NCBI GenBank assembly: GCA_902620465.1
Contig: CACNIF010000001.1
Span: 248,001-312,000, forward strand
DNA: 64,000 nt
Direction of reading: 5' to 3'
Origin: an uncultured Pelagibacteraceae bacterium
GTDB taxonomy: Bacteria; Pseudomonadota; Alphaproteobacteria; Pelagibacterales; Pelagibacteraceae
Below are positions 9,078 to 20,600 of this stretch, one piece after another. The notes under the pieces were generated by a model. That model saw nothing but the letters and a program-made list of their open reading frames with translations. It ran no database searches and was not told the origin of the DNA. Position 1 is the first letter of the stretch. Each line of letters opens with the position of its first letter. The translations under genes were made by a program, and so were the position numbers.

Positions 9078-10308
9078 AATTTATTGATTTACTTAGTTTA
9101 TTTAATGTATTTTTAAATATAACATTACCCAATTTTTGTATTTTTTTTACCTTTTCCATCTTTTTTCTAAAAATTACTTCGTTAGAAAATTGTAAAGGAC
9201 TTCTTATTTCTTTGGATATGCTTAAGGATTTAAGGAATGCATATACCTCTCTAAAATTACTAATATTCGGTCCGTGAAGTATTTTTGCACCATAACGTGC
9301 TGGTTCTATTGGGTTTTGACCGCCTTTATTAGTTATAGATCCTCCCAAAAATACTGTAGTCGCTATTTTATAAAATCTTTTAGATTCACCAAAAGTATCA
9401 ACAATATAAATATCTGTATCTTTTAAATTTCTTAATTTTGCACTGTGATAGGAGGTTTTCAAATTAAGTTTTCTTAATTCATGGTTGATTTCATCAACCC
9501 GATGAATATGTCTTGGGATGATTATTGTAATTAAGTTTTTATATTTCTTTTTTAATAAAATATGAGTTCGTGCTGCAAATATCTCCTCGTCTGCGTGGGT
9601 GCTTGCAGCAATACATATTTTGTATTTTTTAAATTTATTTTCAATTTCATTATCAAATTTTTTATTGACAGTTTTTTTATCCTCAAAAAATTTTAAATTT
9701 CCAATATAATTAATGTTTTTCACTCCTAATTTTTTTAGATAACTTATCGTTTCTTTGTTCTGGGGATAAGCAAAATTTATCTGATTAAAAATTTTTAATG
9801 AAAATCTTTTTAATTTCATCCATCTTTCAAAAGTTTTTTTTGTTATTCTTGCATTTAGAAGAATTAGAGGAATACTCCTTTTTTTAAGTGATCTATAAAT
9901 ACTTGGCCAAATTTCAGACTCTAAAAAAATTGATGAATTTGGCCTCCAATAATTAAGAAAAAAATTAGAAAAAAAAATATGATCTATTGGAAAAAATTGA
10001 TGGACTACTTTTTTAAATTTATATTTTTGAAGAATTTTTGATGAACTTAATGTACTTGATGTTACAAGAATTTGGTCAAAAGAATCATCTTTATCATATT
10101 TATTAAGAATGGGTAAAACACTCATTAGTTCACCTACACTCGATCCATGAATCCACAATAATTTCCCAGAGCACCTTTTTTTCGAAAAAATACAAAATTT
10201 TTCTCTAAACCTTAATATATCCTCCTTACCTTTGAAGATTCTTATTAAGATTATTATTGGTGAAAATAAAATTATTAAAGTTATTAATAATTGATAAATT
10301 AAAAACAT
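9067..10308 (-). CDS. waaA: 3-deoxy-D-manno-octulosonic acid (Kdo) transferase
   Basis: WaaA (KdtA) is a membrane-anchored GT30 glycosyltransferase that moves Kdo from CMP-Kdo to lipid IVA. It has 413 residues, with a hydrophobic N-terminal anchor (LLITLIILFSPIIILI). KLLWIHGSSVGELMSVLPIL carries the family signature (W.H..SvGE). Further motifs are IFLESEIWPS and, in the C-terminal half, CIAASTHADEE, IIPRHIHR and GGQNPIEPA. It starts two bases after the msbA stop and overlaps lpxK. Whether it adds one or two Kdo residues cannot be told from sequence. Confidence 0.95.
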   Translation of the reverse strand: MFLIYQLLITLIILFSPIIILIRIFKGKEDILRFREKFCIFSKKRCSGKLLWIHGSSVGELMSVLPILNKYDKDDSFDQILVTSSTLSSSKILQKYKFKKVVHQFFPIDHIFFSNFFLNYWRPNSSIFLESEIWPSIYRSLKKRSIPLILLNARITKKTFERWMKLKRFSLKIFNQINFAYPQNKETISYLKKLGVKNINYIGNLKFFEDKKTVNKKFDNEIENKFKKYKICIAASTHADEEIFAARTHILLKKKYKNLITIIIPRHIHRVDEINHELRKLNLKTSYHSAKLRNLKDTDIYIVDTFGESKRFYKIATTVFLGGSITNKGGQNPIEPARYGAKILHGPNISNFREVYAFLKSLSISKEIRSPLQFSNEVIFRKKMEKVKKIQKLGNVIFKNTLNKLSKSINYEN

Positions 10309-10310
10309 AT

Positions 10311-12050
10311 TTATTTTTGTATTTGTTTTTCATAAAAGTTTTTATAAAGGTCAGAATTCTTCAACAATTCCTCATGGCTACCACTTGCAACCATATTCCC
10401 TGAATCAATTACGTAAATATTGCTTGAGTTCAATATTGTAGATAATCGGTGAGCAATAACGATGGTAGTTTTATTTTTAGTCAAAATAGATAATGCATCT
10501 TGAATTTTTGACTCTGTCTCACTGTCAAGAGATGATGTTGCTTCATCTAAAAGAATAATCGAACTTTTTTTCATCATTGCTCTTGCAATTGAAATTCTTT
10601 GTTTTTCTCCTCCTGATAATCTAACTCCATTTTCTCCAATTAAAGTGTCATATTTTTTTGGAAGCAATTCTATAAATTCATCACAATAAGAAAGCTTAGC
10701 AGCTTTATAAATCTCCTCATCTGATGCATCAACATTTGCGTATTTGATATTATTTTTAATTGTGTCGTCAAATAATGTAGTTTCTTGACTAACTAAAGAT
10801 ATATTATTTCTTAAGGACTCGATTTTTGTTTTGTATATAGATTGATTGTCAATAGTGATATCACCAGAACCAATATCGTAAAATCTGGGAATTAAATTTA
10901 AAATTGTAGATTTTCCAGAACCACTATGCCCCACCAAAGAAGTCATTTTACCACCACTAAACTCCAAGTTAATTTCTTTAAGCACTTTGCTTTGCTCATC
11001 AACATCATATGAAAAGTTTACATTTTTAAAGTTAATTTTTGCTTCTTTTAGACTTAGAACTTTAGCCTCTTTTTCATCTTTAATTTTATTTTCATTATCA
11101 ATGATTGGTAAAATTCTTGAAGCTGCAGATAAACCTTGATTCAAGATCATATTAAGTGTTGATAAAGATCTAACTGGTTGATATGCCAGCATCATTGCAG
11201 CTAAAAATGAAAAAAAATTATTTATATCGAGCTCATTTTGCATCATTAACTTACCTGAATAAAAAATTAAAACTGCTATCATTATCCCAGTAAGAGTTTC
11301 CATTATTGGAGACATTCGCACAAAAACAACTTGTATCTTTTTATTCTTATCTTTTAGTTGCTCTAGGTAACGATCAGCTCTTAAATTTTCATAATTTTCT
11401 TTTTGAAAAATTTTAATTAATTTATGGTTTTTAAATAATTCAACTAAATATGTAGTTAGAAAACCTGATTTTTCCTGAGCCTGAGTAGTTACTTTGCCAA
11501 GTCTTTTTCCTAAAGTTTTTGCTGAAAAACCAGCTAGGGGTATCATTACAATTGATATCAAAGCCAATTTCCAATTCTGAGTAAACATAACAAATAATAA
11601 ACCAATTAGTGTAAGCGAGTCTTTAAATAACGTTAACAAAGCATGGCTAAGTAAATTTGTTATGTGTGTAACATCGTAGGTAAGATTAGAAATAAAACTT
11701 CCAGAGTGTTTTTTATCTATGATTTGGGTATCAGCTTTAATAAGAGATTCTGTCATATCGTATTGCAATTTTTTCTTAACTTCCTCACCAACCCCAATCA
11801 TTGTAGATTTTGCAAAATATAAAGAAAGTCCTTTTAAAGAAAAAGCAATGATTATCATAAAGGGAATTAAAACAATTAGAGATTGGTCCTTTTCTATAAA
11901 CAATTTTTTTATAGCAGGATCCAACAACCAGGCTATTGCTGAAGTACTACCAGCAACCAAAATAGAAAAAAAGCCTGATAAAAGAATTTTATTAAGGTAC
12001 TTTCTTGAGTAATCCTTATAAAGTCTTTTGTAAATTTCTGAATTTTTCAT
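10311..12050 (-). CDS. msbA: Lipid A export ABC transporter (MsbA type)
   Basis: This half-transporter has an N-terminal membrane domain (about six helices, residues 15-300) and a C-terminal nucleotide-binding domain, 579 residues in all. MsbA flips lipid A-core across the inner membrane. The NBD shows Walker A GHSGSGKST, Q-loop SLVSQETTLF, signature LSGGEKQRIS, Walker B IILLDEATSSLD and the H-loop VIAHRLS. Its ATG shares one base with the ubiA stop codon (TAATG). Placement directly before waaA, lpxK and lpxL supports lipid A export rather than another exporter substrate. Confidence 0.92.
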   Translation of the reverse strand: MKNSEIYKRLYKDYSRKYLNKILLSGFFSILVAGSTSAIAWLLDPAIKKLFIEKDQSLIVLIPFMIIIAFSLKGLSLYFAKSTMIGVGEEVKKKLQYDMTESLIKADTQIIDKKHSGSFISNLTYDVTHITNLLSHALLTLFKDSLTLIGLLFVMFTQNWKLALISIVMIPLAGFSAKTLGKRLGKVTTQAQEKSGFLTTYLVELFKNHKLIKIFQKENYENLRADRYLEQLKDKNKKIQVVFVRMSPIMETLTGIMIAVLIFYSGKLMMQNELDINNFFSFLAAMMLAYQPVRSLSTLNMILNQGLSAASRILPIIDNENKIKDEKEAKVLSLKEAKINFKNVNFSYDVDEQSKVLKEINLEFSGGKMTSLVGHSGSGKSTILNLIPRFYDIGSGDITIDNQSIYKTKIESLRNNISLVSQETTLFDDTIKNNIKYANVDASDEEIYKAAKLSYCDEFIELLPKKYDTLIGENGVRLSGGEKQRISIARAMMKKSSIILLDEATSSLDSETESKIQDALSILTKNKTTIVIAHRLSTILNSSNIYVIDSGNMVASGSHEELLKNSDLYKNFYEKQIQK

Positions 12051-12916
12051 TAAAATAGTTTTCCTATCAGGATAGTTGATAAAACAATCAAACCAAAATA
12101 ATTATTGCTTTTAAATATTGTGAGACATTTTTCTGCACTATCTGGTTTGAATGATCTAATTTGATAGCCAAATAAATGAATTATTGGAAAAATTAATAAT
12201 AAGAAATAAATAAGATTAAATTTCAAAATATAACCTCCCAAGATAAAGCTAAGAATGAATATTAGATAACATAGGAATAAAAATAACTTTGAGTTTTTTT
12301 TAAATTTTATTGAAGTCGATTTTAATCCTATTATTTCATCATCTTTGATATCCTGATATCCATATATTGTGTCGTATCCGAGTGTCCAAAATATGGCTCC
12401 AAAATAAAATATTAAAGGAATTAAACTTATTTGTTGAGTATAAGATGTCCAGCCAAGCACTAGTCCATAGTTAAAAGTAATGCCTAAAAATAGTTGTGGC
12501 CAGTATGTGTATCTTTTCATTAAAGGATAAGTAAATGCCAAAGGCATTGAGCCTAAGGCTAAAATAATTGTGAATAAATTAAAATTAAGTAAAACAATAA
12601 AAGCGAGTAAACATAACACTAGTGCATAAATTAAGGCTAATTTCCAAGATACTTTTCCTGAAGCCAAAGGTCTATCTTTTGTTCTCTCAACTTTTTTGTC
12701 AAATTCTTTATCAAGTATATCATTAACAATGCATCCAGCCGATCTCATTAATATGGATCCTAAAAAAAATAGAGTTAAGTAAAAAAAATAATCATTTAAA
12801 CTATCTTTAAAATCATAGGCTAGAGTTAGACCCCATGCACAAGGCCAAAATAACAACATGTAACCAATAGGTTTTTTTATTCTAGTTATTTCAATAAAAA
12901 TATTTAATTGGTTCAT
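12050..12916 (-). CDS. ubiA: 4-hydroxybenzoate polyprenyltransferase
   Basis: UbiA attaches the polyprenyl tail to 4-hydroxybenzoate, the first membrane step of ubiquinone synthesis. It has 288 residues and about eight hydrophobic helices. Both Asp-rich motifs are present: NDILDKEFDKKVERT (N-D-x3-D-x3-D) and YDTIYGYQDIKDD (D-x2-x3-D-x2-D). RPLASGKV follows the first, as in the family. It heads the msbA-waaA-lpxK-lpxL run on the minus strand and is divergent from a DUF2721 gene. Homogentisate or heme prenyltransferases are related, but ctaB is separately present. Confidence 0.93.
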   Translation of the reverse strand: MNQLNIFIEITRIKKPIGYMLLFWPCAWGLTLAYDFKDSLNDYFFYLTLFFLGSILMRSAGCIVNDILDKEFDKKVERTKDRPLASGKVSWKLALIYALVLCLLAFIVLLNFNLFTIILALGSMPLAFTYPLMKRYTYWPQLFLGITFNYGLVLGWTSYTQQISLIPLIFYFGAIFWTLGYDTIYGYQDIKDDEIIGLKSTSIKFKKNSKLFLFLCYLIFILSFILGGYILKFNLIYFLLLIFPIIHLFGYQIRSFKPDSAEKCLTIFKSNNYFGLIVLSTILIGKLF

Positions 12917-12967
12917 AAATTTTACTTGTAAATAACAGGGGCAAGATTGATAATCAAATTGATTCGT

Positions 12968-13372
12968 ATGAATATAGATTACACTGTTACTGCACTAATG
13001 TTTCCAGCTATTCCATTATTGATGGGAGTTTATAGTAATAGATTTCACACTTTAAGTAATTTAATCAGAAAACTACATGATGAACACGTTTATGAGAAAC
13101 ATATTCCACCTGAGTGGAAAAAACAATTTCTCAACTTGAGCAATAGAATTACACTTCTAAGATGGACAATCTTGTTTGCGGCGTTCGGATTTTTATTCAA
13201 CATGTTAACTGTTTTTGCGCTTTATATGGATGAGCTTCTACTGGCAAGAATTATTTTTGGCTCATGTTGTCTTTCAATGATAATATCAATAATATTTTTT
13301 ATTAGAGAAATACATATATCTACGAATGCTTTAAAACTTCATATGTCTGATATGGATGTAAACGTAGACTAG
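12968..13372 (+). CDS. DUF2721 family membrane protein
   Basis: This 134-aa protein has a short N-terminal hydrophobic segment (VTALMFPAIPLLMGVYSNR), a hydrophilic stretch with conserved-looking basic residues, and two strong C-terminal helices (ILFAAFGFLFNMLTVF and IFGSCCLSMIISIIFFI). This layout and the 'P..LL....NR...L...IR.L' pattern fit DUF2721, a bacterial membrane family of unknown function. I chose the ATG at 12968 over a TTG at 12947 because the extra residues are not conserved. The stop codon is shared with that of convergent qor within the tetranucleotide CTAG. Confidence 0.7.
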   Translation: MNIDYTVTALMFPAIPLLMGVYSNRFHTLSNLIRKLHDEHVYEKHIPPEWKKQFLNLSNRITLLRWTILFAAFGFLFNMLTVFALYMDELLLARIIFGSCCLSMIISIIFFIREIHISTNALKLHMSDMDVNVD

Positions 13373-14340
13373 GGAATTATAACTGCAGGACCCGTCAATA
13401 ATCTTGCCTCTAAATCCTTATGAGCTTGTGCAGCATCTTTTAGAGAATACTTTTTTGAAACTTTAACTTTAAATTTATTTGTTAATAAAGCATCAAATAC
13501 TTTTTGCGCAGACTCAACAAGCTCTTCTCTTTTAACTGTATAATGAGCAATTGAAGGTCTTGTAAAAAATAATCCTTTGGCATTTATATCTTTTTTAACA
13601 TCGATTGTATCAACGTACCCTGACGCATTTCCAAAAGCCACCATCATACCCCTTATCTTTAGTGTTTCGATCGAACCTTTGAAAGTTTTAATACCAACAC
13701 CATCATAGACTACATCGATACCGTTTTTGCCAACAATTTTCTCTACTTCAGATACAAAATCTTTTTCTGAGTAATTTATTACATGGTGGCAGCCATTTCT
13801 TTTTGCAATTTCTTCTTTACTTTTTGAACCTACAGTTCCAATCACCTCGGCACCTAATGAATTTGCCCATTGGCATAAAATTTGACCAAGACCTCCTGCT
13901 GCAGCATGATATAAAACTTTATCACCCTTTTTTAAAGGATATGCTCTATGTATCAAATACTCTGCAGTAATTCCTTTTAATGTTATGCATGAGGCTACTT
14001 CATCAGAAACTCCATCTGGAACTATAACTAATTTTTCTTCAGGCATTATTTGCTTTTCTGAATAAGCACCGATAGGCATTGATGCATGAGTTACCCTATC
14101 ACCAATTTTAAAAAATTTTATGTCTGACCCGACCTCTTCAATTATTCCACAAGACTCAAGACCTATACCACTTGGTAATGGAATAGGATAAAGTCCAGTT
14201 CTATGATAAACATCTATATAATTTAAACCGATAGATAAATTTTTAATCAAGACTTCTTTTGGTCCTGGTTTTCCAATTTCTGTATCTTTGAATGTTAAAA
14301 CTTCAGGTCCGCCAAATTTTTCAATTTTGATTGATTTCAT
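13369..14340 (-). CDS. qor: NADPH:quinone oxidoreductase, zinc-free MDR family (QorA-like)
   Basis: This medium-chain reductase has 323 residues. It shows the N-terminal GroES-like fold with LNYIDVYHRTGLYP (a QOR hallmark), GLESCGIIEEVG, and the NADPH-binding Rossmann motif AAAGGLGQI around residues 147-155. There are no zinc-ligand clusters, as expected for quinone reductases. It reduces quinones or enals by NADPH; the physiological substrate is not known. It is the last gene of a run with pirin and DoxX upstream (3- and 8-base gaps), a combination suggesting electrophile or redox-stress handling. Confidence 0.9.
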   Translation of the reverse strand: MKSIKIEKFGGPEVLTFKDTEIGKPGPKEVLIKNLSIGLNYIDVYHRTGLYPIPLPSGIGLESCGIIEEVGSDIKFFKIGDRVTHASMPIGAYSEKQIMPEEKLVIVPDGVSDEVASCITLKGITAEYLIHRAYPLKKGDKVLYHAAAGGLGQILCQWANSLGAEVIGTVGSKSKEEIAKRNGCHHVINYSEKDFVSEVEKIVGKNGIDVVYDGVGIKTFKGSIETLKIRGMMVAFGNASGYVDTIDVKKDINAKGLFFTRPSIAHYTVKREELVESAQKVFDALLTNKFKVKVSKKYSLKDAAQAHKDLEARLLTGPAVIIP

Positions 14341-14343
14341 TAA

Positions 14344-15180
14344 TTATTTTACAAAATTACCACTATGATAATCTTGAACAGCTTGTAAGATCTCCGATTT
14401 AGTATTCATTACAAATGGTCCACCTCGTGCTATTTCTTCATTAATAGGTTTTCCTGAAATGACTAAAAATTTAGCGTTAATTTTTGCAGATACTTTTAAA
14501 TTTTCACCTCGAGATAACAATACTAGAGTACTGTCTTTTACTTTAGTATGTTTTTTTTCACCAATTTCTATTTCACCGTTTATTAAATATATAAATGAAT
14601 TGTGAGTAGATGGAATTTTAAAATCAAATTTTTTACCTTTGTTTAGTTCAACATCAAAATAAATAGGTTCAACATTATGGCCTTTTACAGGACCTTCTGC
14701 CTTTTCGAATTTGCCAGCTATGACCTTAATTTGTTTGTCTGTATCTTTATGAATTTTCATTTTATCAGCATCAATATAAATATATTCAGGTTTACTCATT
14801 TTCAGTTTTGCTGGCATATTAATCCATAATTGAAAACCATGTAATTTACCTTCTTTCATTGCAGGCATTTCCGAGTGAATTATCCCGCTACCTGTTTTCA
14901 TCCATTGAACATCTCCTGCCGACATTTTTCCTTCACCACCCGTACTATCTTTATGCTCAAAGTCACCTGCAAGCATATATGTTACTGTTTCAATACCTCT
15001 ATGAGGATGGGGAGGAAAACCAGCAATATAGTCTTCACTGTTCTCAGAGCCAAATTCATCTAGCATTAAAAATGGATCAAAATAATTAGGCTCCACTCCA
15101 ATGCTTCTTTTGAGTTTCACTCCAGCACCATCTGATGAATTAATTGGTTTTATAATTTTTTGAATTTCAATTGAACTCAT
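14344..15180 (-). CDS. Pirin family protein
   Basis: This 278-aa bicupin has the pirin signature HPHRGIETVTYML (metal-binding His-x-His in the first cupin), then GDVQWMKTGSGIIHSEMP with a further His and Glu. These four ligands (H, H, H, E) usually bind Fe or Mn. Bacterial pirins include quercetin 2,3-dioxygenases and redox sensors, and the substrate here is unknown. The C-terminal cupin and the segment GGPFVMNT are typical. It lies between DoxX and a quinone oxidoreductase on the same strand with very short gaps, so it is probably part of one transcript. Confidence 0.92.
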   Translation of the reverse strand: MSSIEIQKIIKPINSSDGAGVKLKRSIGVEPNYFDPFLMLDEFGSENSEDYIAGFPPHPHRGIETVTYMLAGDFEHKDSTGGEGKMSAGDVQWMKTGSGIIHSEMPAMKEGKLHGFQLWINMPAKLKMSKPEYIYIDADKMKIHKDTDKQIKVIAGKFEKAEGPVKGHNVEPIYFDVELNKGKKFDFKIPSTHNSFIYLINGEIEIGEKKHTKVKDSTLVLLSRGENLKVSAKINAKFLVISGKPINEEIARGGPFVMNTKSEILQAVQDYHSGNFVK

Positions 15181-15188
15181 AATTTTTT

Positions 15189-15599
15189 TTATTTATTATT
15201 ACCTTTTATAAAAAAGAATAATCCACTTACTAGTAGAAATATTTGCACACTAGAAAATAATTTTGTTGTTATAAACCAATCAGAATGTGCCACCACAAGA
15301 ATACTAGACATTAATAAAACTATATTAAGTCCGGCTAATCTAGTTAATATATTCCCTAAAGGATTTTTTATAAAAGCTGATATTATAATAATAATTCCTG
15401 ATAATAATTCTGATAAGGCTACAGCAGATGCCAAGATTGGGTGTAAATCATAATATTCTACAAGACCTTCTGGGGGAAGAGGAAATTTTCCAGATCCATA
15501 AATTATGAAAGCTATACCAAGAATAAATCTAAGCGAAAGTGAGGCTAATGCCTCAAAATTTTGTAGATAATTATCAATTTTTTTATCAAAATTGTTCAT
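15189..15599 (-). CDS. DoxX family membrane protein
   Basis: This 136-aa protein has four hydrophobic helices. LSLRFILGIAFIIYGSGKF is a DoxX-type first helix (R..lG..f...G..Kl). It is followed by FPLPPEGLVEYYDLHPILASAVALSELLSGI, with the conserved acidic residue in helix two. DoxX proteins are poorly understood; some work with thioredoxin-like or oxidase partners. It is first in the doxX-pirin-qor run. A perfect -10-like TATAAT sits on the minus strand at 15617-15622 upstream, without a convincing -35. Confidence 0.85.
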   Translation of the reverse strand: MNNFDKKIDNYLQNFEALASLSLRFILGIAFIIYGSGKFPLPPEGLVEYYDLHPILASAVALSELLSGIIIIISAFIKNPLGNILTRLAGLNIVLLMSSILVVAHSDWFITTKLFSSVQIFLLVSGLFFFIKGNNK

Positions 15600-15656
15600 A
15601 AATATAATTCATTATTATTATAAATATTCTTAATTACAATCATGAAATTTATATTA

Positions 15657-16319
15657 TTAAATTATATTTAATATTTCTTTCAAATTTTTAATTACATGCT
15701 TTGGTTTAAAATCAAGCTTATCAAAAATATCTTTATTTCTGTTTACCCAAATAGCATTGAAACCGTAATTTCCTCCACCAGAAACGTCCCAGGTATTTGC
15801 ACTTAAAAAAGCGACTTCATTTACTTTAATATTATATTTTTTAGTTGGCATTCCGTAAACTTTTGAATCTGGTTTATAAATCCCAACCTCCTCAATAGAA
15901 AATAAATCATCAAATAAATTCTCTAGTTTGTTACTTCTCACTAATTTATTTAATAAATGTGGTGTACCATTTGATAATATAGCTAACTTGTAATTTTTTT
16001 CTTTCAAAATTTTTAAAGTTTCTGGCACTTCCTCAAAAGTAGATAGAGATTTGTAAAGATCTAATAATTCATCTTTCATTGAATGATTTATATTAAAATT
16101 TTCCATCGATTTTTCTAAACTGTCTTCAGTGATTTCCCAAAAATCTTTATGTCTTCCCATCAAACTTCTAAGCCAAGTATATTCTAATTGAGTTGTTCTC
16201 CAGTAATTTGAAAATTTTTCCCATTTGTCTCCTATCTGATCTTTACATTTTTCAGCAGCAGAATTCACATCAAACAATGTCCCGTAAGCATCAAAAATTA
16301 TTGCTTTAATATTTTTCAT
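15657..16319 (-). CDS. Haloacid dehalogenase, type II (L-2-haloacid dehalogenase-like)
   Basis: This 220-aa HAD-superfamily hydrolase is closest in motif to L-2-haloacid dehalogenases, which hydrolyse L-2-haloacids to D-2-hydroxyacids. The nucleophile motif is FDAYGTLFDV, with Asp10 and Thr14 in the usual places. Residues diagnostic of true dehalogenases are visible: an Arg in WRTTQLEYTWLRSLMGR, SNGTP, the Lys in IYKPDSKVYG, and Ser-x-Asn-x2-Asp in LSANTWD, followed by WVNR. The match is much better than to generic HAD phosphatases. It lies 57 bases upstream of doxX and may be co-transcribed. The natural substrate in this organism is unknown. Confidence 0.85.
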   Translation of the reverse strand: MKNIKAIIFDAYGTLFDVNSAAEKCKDQIGDKWEKFSNYWRTTQLEYTWLRSLMGRHKDFWEITEDSLEKSMENFNINHSMKDELLDLYKSLSTFEEVPETLKILKEKNYKLAILSNGTPHLLNKLVRSNKLENLFDDLFSIEEVGIYKPDSKVYGMPTKKYNIKVNEVAFLSANTWDVSGGGNYGFNAIWVNRNKDIFDKLDFKPKHVIKNLKEILNII

Positions 16320-16336
16320 AAATTAACCTATCATAT

Positions 16337-17038
16337 ATGGGCAATATTAGATTATTTTTTTCAAATTCAATAACGATTGGTATGACTGGTATGTTGGATA
16401 AATCTCAATCTCATTATTTAAACAAAGTTATGAGAGTAAAAGAAAATGAGCTTTTTTCTTTGTTCAATAATAAAGGTGAGTGGGAAGCAAAGATTTTGAA
16501 AATTTCGAAAGGCTTAGTTGAATTTGAAATAATCAAGCAATTACGACAAAAAGAAAATATGAAAGATTTGTGGTTAGCATTCTCTCCAATTAAATCTAAT
16601 TATCAAAATTTTATGATTCAAAAAGCAACTGAATTGGGGATAACAAAATTTTTACCTATAATTTTTGATAGAACAATTGTTAGAAGTATAAATGTTGAGA
16701 GATTAAAAAAAATTGCAATAGAAGCCAGTGAACAATCAAATCGTATTAACATTCCATCAATCGAACAAACTCAAAACCTTGAAAGTTTTTTAAATTCGAA
16801 TTTAGTAGATTTGATATTTACAGATTTAAATTCGACAAATAAAAAAATTGATAAATCTAAGTTAACGAATAAACCAATTTGTATAATCGTAGGTCCGGAA
16901 GGGGATTTTTCAGAGTTAGAAAGAGAAAAGATTCTTACTTTTAAGGGGGTTCAAACTGTTAAAATTAATGAAAATATTTTAAGGTCTGAAACAGCTGTGA
17001 TATCAGCTATTTCAATCGTAAATTATGCAATTAATTGA
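16337..17038 (+). CDS. rsmE: 16S rRNA (uracil1498-N3)-methyltransferase
   Basis: RsmE is a SPOUT (knotted) methyltransferase for U1498 of 16S rRNA. It has 233 residues, with an N-terminal PUA-like domain (HYLNKVMRVKENE) and a C-terminal SPOUT domain. FSPIKSNYQNFMIQKATELG, SEQSNR, IIVGPEGDFSE and LRSETAVISAISI are the family's SAM-binding and knot segments. Its start lies 17 bases from the divergent haloacid dehalogenase start. The gene precedes the cox cluster by 60 bases. Confidence 0.94.
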   Translation: MGNIRLFFSNSITIGMTGMLDKSQSHYLNKVMRVKENELFSLFNNKGEWEAKILKISKGLVEFEIIKQLRQKENMKDLWLAFSPIKSNYQNFMIQKATELGITKFLPIIFDRTIVRSINVERLKKIAIEASEQSNRINIPSIEQTQNLESFLNSNLVDLIFTDLNSTNKKIDKSKLTNKPICIIVGPEGDFSELEREKILTFKGVQTVKINENILRSETAVISAISIVNYAIN

Positions 17039-17098
17039 TAAATTGTCGCGAAAACTAAAGTGTAATTTTTAAAAAAGAGCTTTATATAGCTATTTAAT

Positions 17099-19548
<2,450 letters not shown>

Positions 19549-19566
19549 TAAGATTATAAAAATTTG

Positions 19567-20478
19567 ATGAACAATGTTAGGCTAAAAAAAAGAGGTTTAA
19601 GCCAAGAGGATTTATTTAATTTTTCAGAGCTATTTAAATTAATGAAGCCTAGAGTAATGTCTCTAGTTATTTTTACTTGTGCTGTGGGTCTATTAACAGC
19701 ACCAAATCTTGTTTCAACTAAAGAGGCTGTAATTGGTATTTTGTTAGTTTCATTAGGTGCAGGTGCAGCGGGTGCATTAAATATGTGGTACGAGTCTGAT
19801 CTCGATGCTCTAATGACAAGGACTTGTTTAAGGCCAATTCCGACTGGAAAAGTAAATAAGAATCAAGCTTTGATATTTGGGATTACCTTATCAATTGTTT
19901 CAGTAGTAGCCTTAGATTATTTTACAAATAGGATTTCAGCTGCAATATTACTTTTAACAATACTATTTTATGTTTTTATTTATACGATTTGGCTTAAAAG
20001 AAGAACGCCCCAAAATATTGTTATTGGTGGTGCTGCAGGTGCATTTCCACCAGTAATAGGATGGACTATTTCTACGGGTTCACTTTCATTAGAACCACTC
20101 ACTTTTTTTCTTATAATATTTTTTTGGACACCCTCGCATTTTTGGGCATTGAGTTTGTACAAATCTGATGATTATAAAAAAGCTAAATTACCTATGCTCC
20201 CATTAACTAATGGAGTTGAGTCCACTAAATTAAATATATTTATTTATTCTTTATTAATGGTGCCTGTTGTAATTTTCCCATTTTTAATAGATTTTGTTGG
20301 TTTAGCATTCCTAATACCATCATTGATGCTTACTTTTTATTATAATTATTTATGTTATCAGCTATTTAATTTCAAAAAAGATAGGTTTAATCCCAAAATA
20401 GCTAAAACTATATTTGGATATTCAATACTTTATTTATTTTTGATTTTTGTCCTATTTTTGATAGATAAAATTATATGA
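19567..20478 (+). CDS. ctaB: Protoheme IX farnesyltransferase (heme O synthase)
   Basis: CtaB (CyoE/Cox10) farnesylates heme b to heme o, the precursor of heme a for CoxA. It is a UbiA-superfamily membrane protein of about 303 residues. LMKPRVMSLVIFT and NMWYESDLDALMTRT are recognisable; the latter is the Asp-rich motif, with Glu at the first Asp position of the usual N-x3-D. RPIPTGKV and the second-half segment TPSHFWALSLYKSDDYK also fit. I chose the ATG at 19567 rather than the TTG one codon earlier. Its TGA overlaps the ATG of the next small gene (ATGA). Confidence 0.95.
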   Translation: MNNVRLKKRGLSQEDLFNFSELFKLMKPRVMSLVIFTCAVGLLTAPNLVSTKEAVIGILLVSLGAGAAGALNMWYESDLDALMTRTCLRPIPTGKVNKNQALIFGITLSIVSVVALDYFTNRISAAILLLTILFYVFIYTIWLKRRTPQNIVIGGAAGAFPPVIGWTISTGSLSLEPLTFFLIIFFWTPSHFWALSLYKSDDYKKAKLPMLPLTNGVESTKLNIFIYSLLMVPVVIFPFLIDFVGLAFLIPSLMLTFYYNYLCYQLFNFKKDRFNPKIAKTIFGYSILYLFLIFVLFLIDKII

Positions 20479-20600
20479 TAACACCCGATAAAAAAACAAA
20501 AAGAAAGAACATTATTACAGCTTTAGCGATTATCGCATTTATGATTTTTCTTTTCTTTTTTACTTTATATAATACTGGAGTATTTGATAGAGCTATATGA
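20475..20600 (+). CDS. 41-aa single-helix membrane protein in the cox cluster (CoxF-like position)
   Basis: This short gene has a strongly basic N-terminus (KKTKRKN), one hydrophobic helix (about residues 13-31, IITALAIIAFMIFLFFFTL) and a short tail ending VFDRAI. It overlaps ctaB by four bases at its start and ctaG by four bases at its end (ATGA at both junctions), strong evidence that it is translated as part of the cox operon. Many alphaproteobacteria carry a similar tiny protein between ctaB and ctaG, sometimes named CoxF, with an R/K-rich N-terminus and one helix. A role in oxidase assembly is inference from position and architecture. Confidence 0.8.
   Translation: MITPDKKTKRKNIITALAIIAFMIFLFFFTLYNTGVFDRAI

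Noticed and set aside
17039..17098. AGCT-TTATAT-AGCT small inverted repeat upstream of coxB
   Set aside because: Four base pairs are too short to call an operator or terminator in AT-rich DNA.
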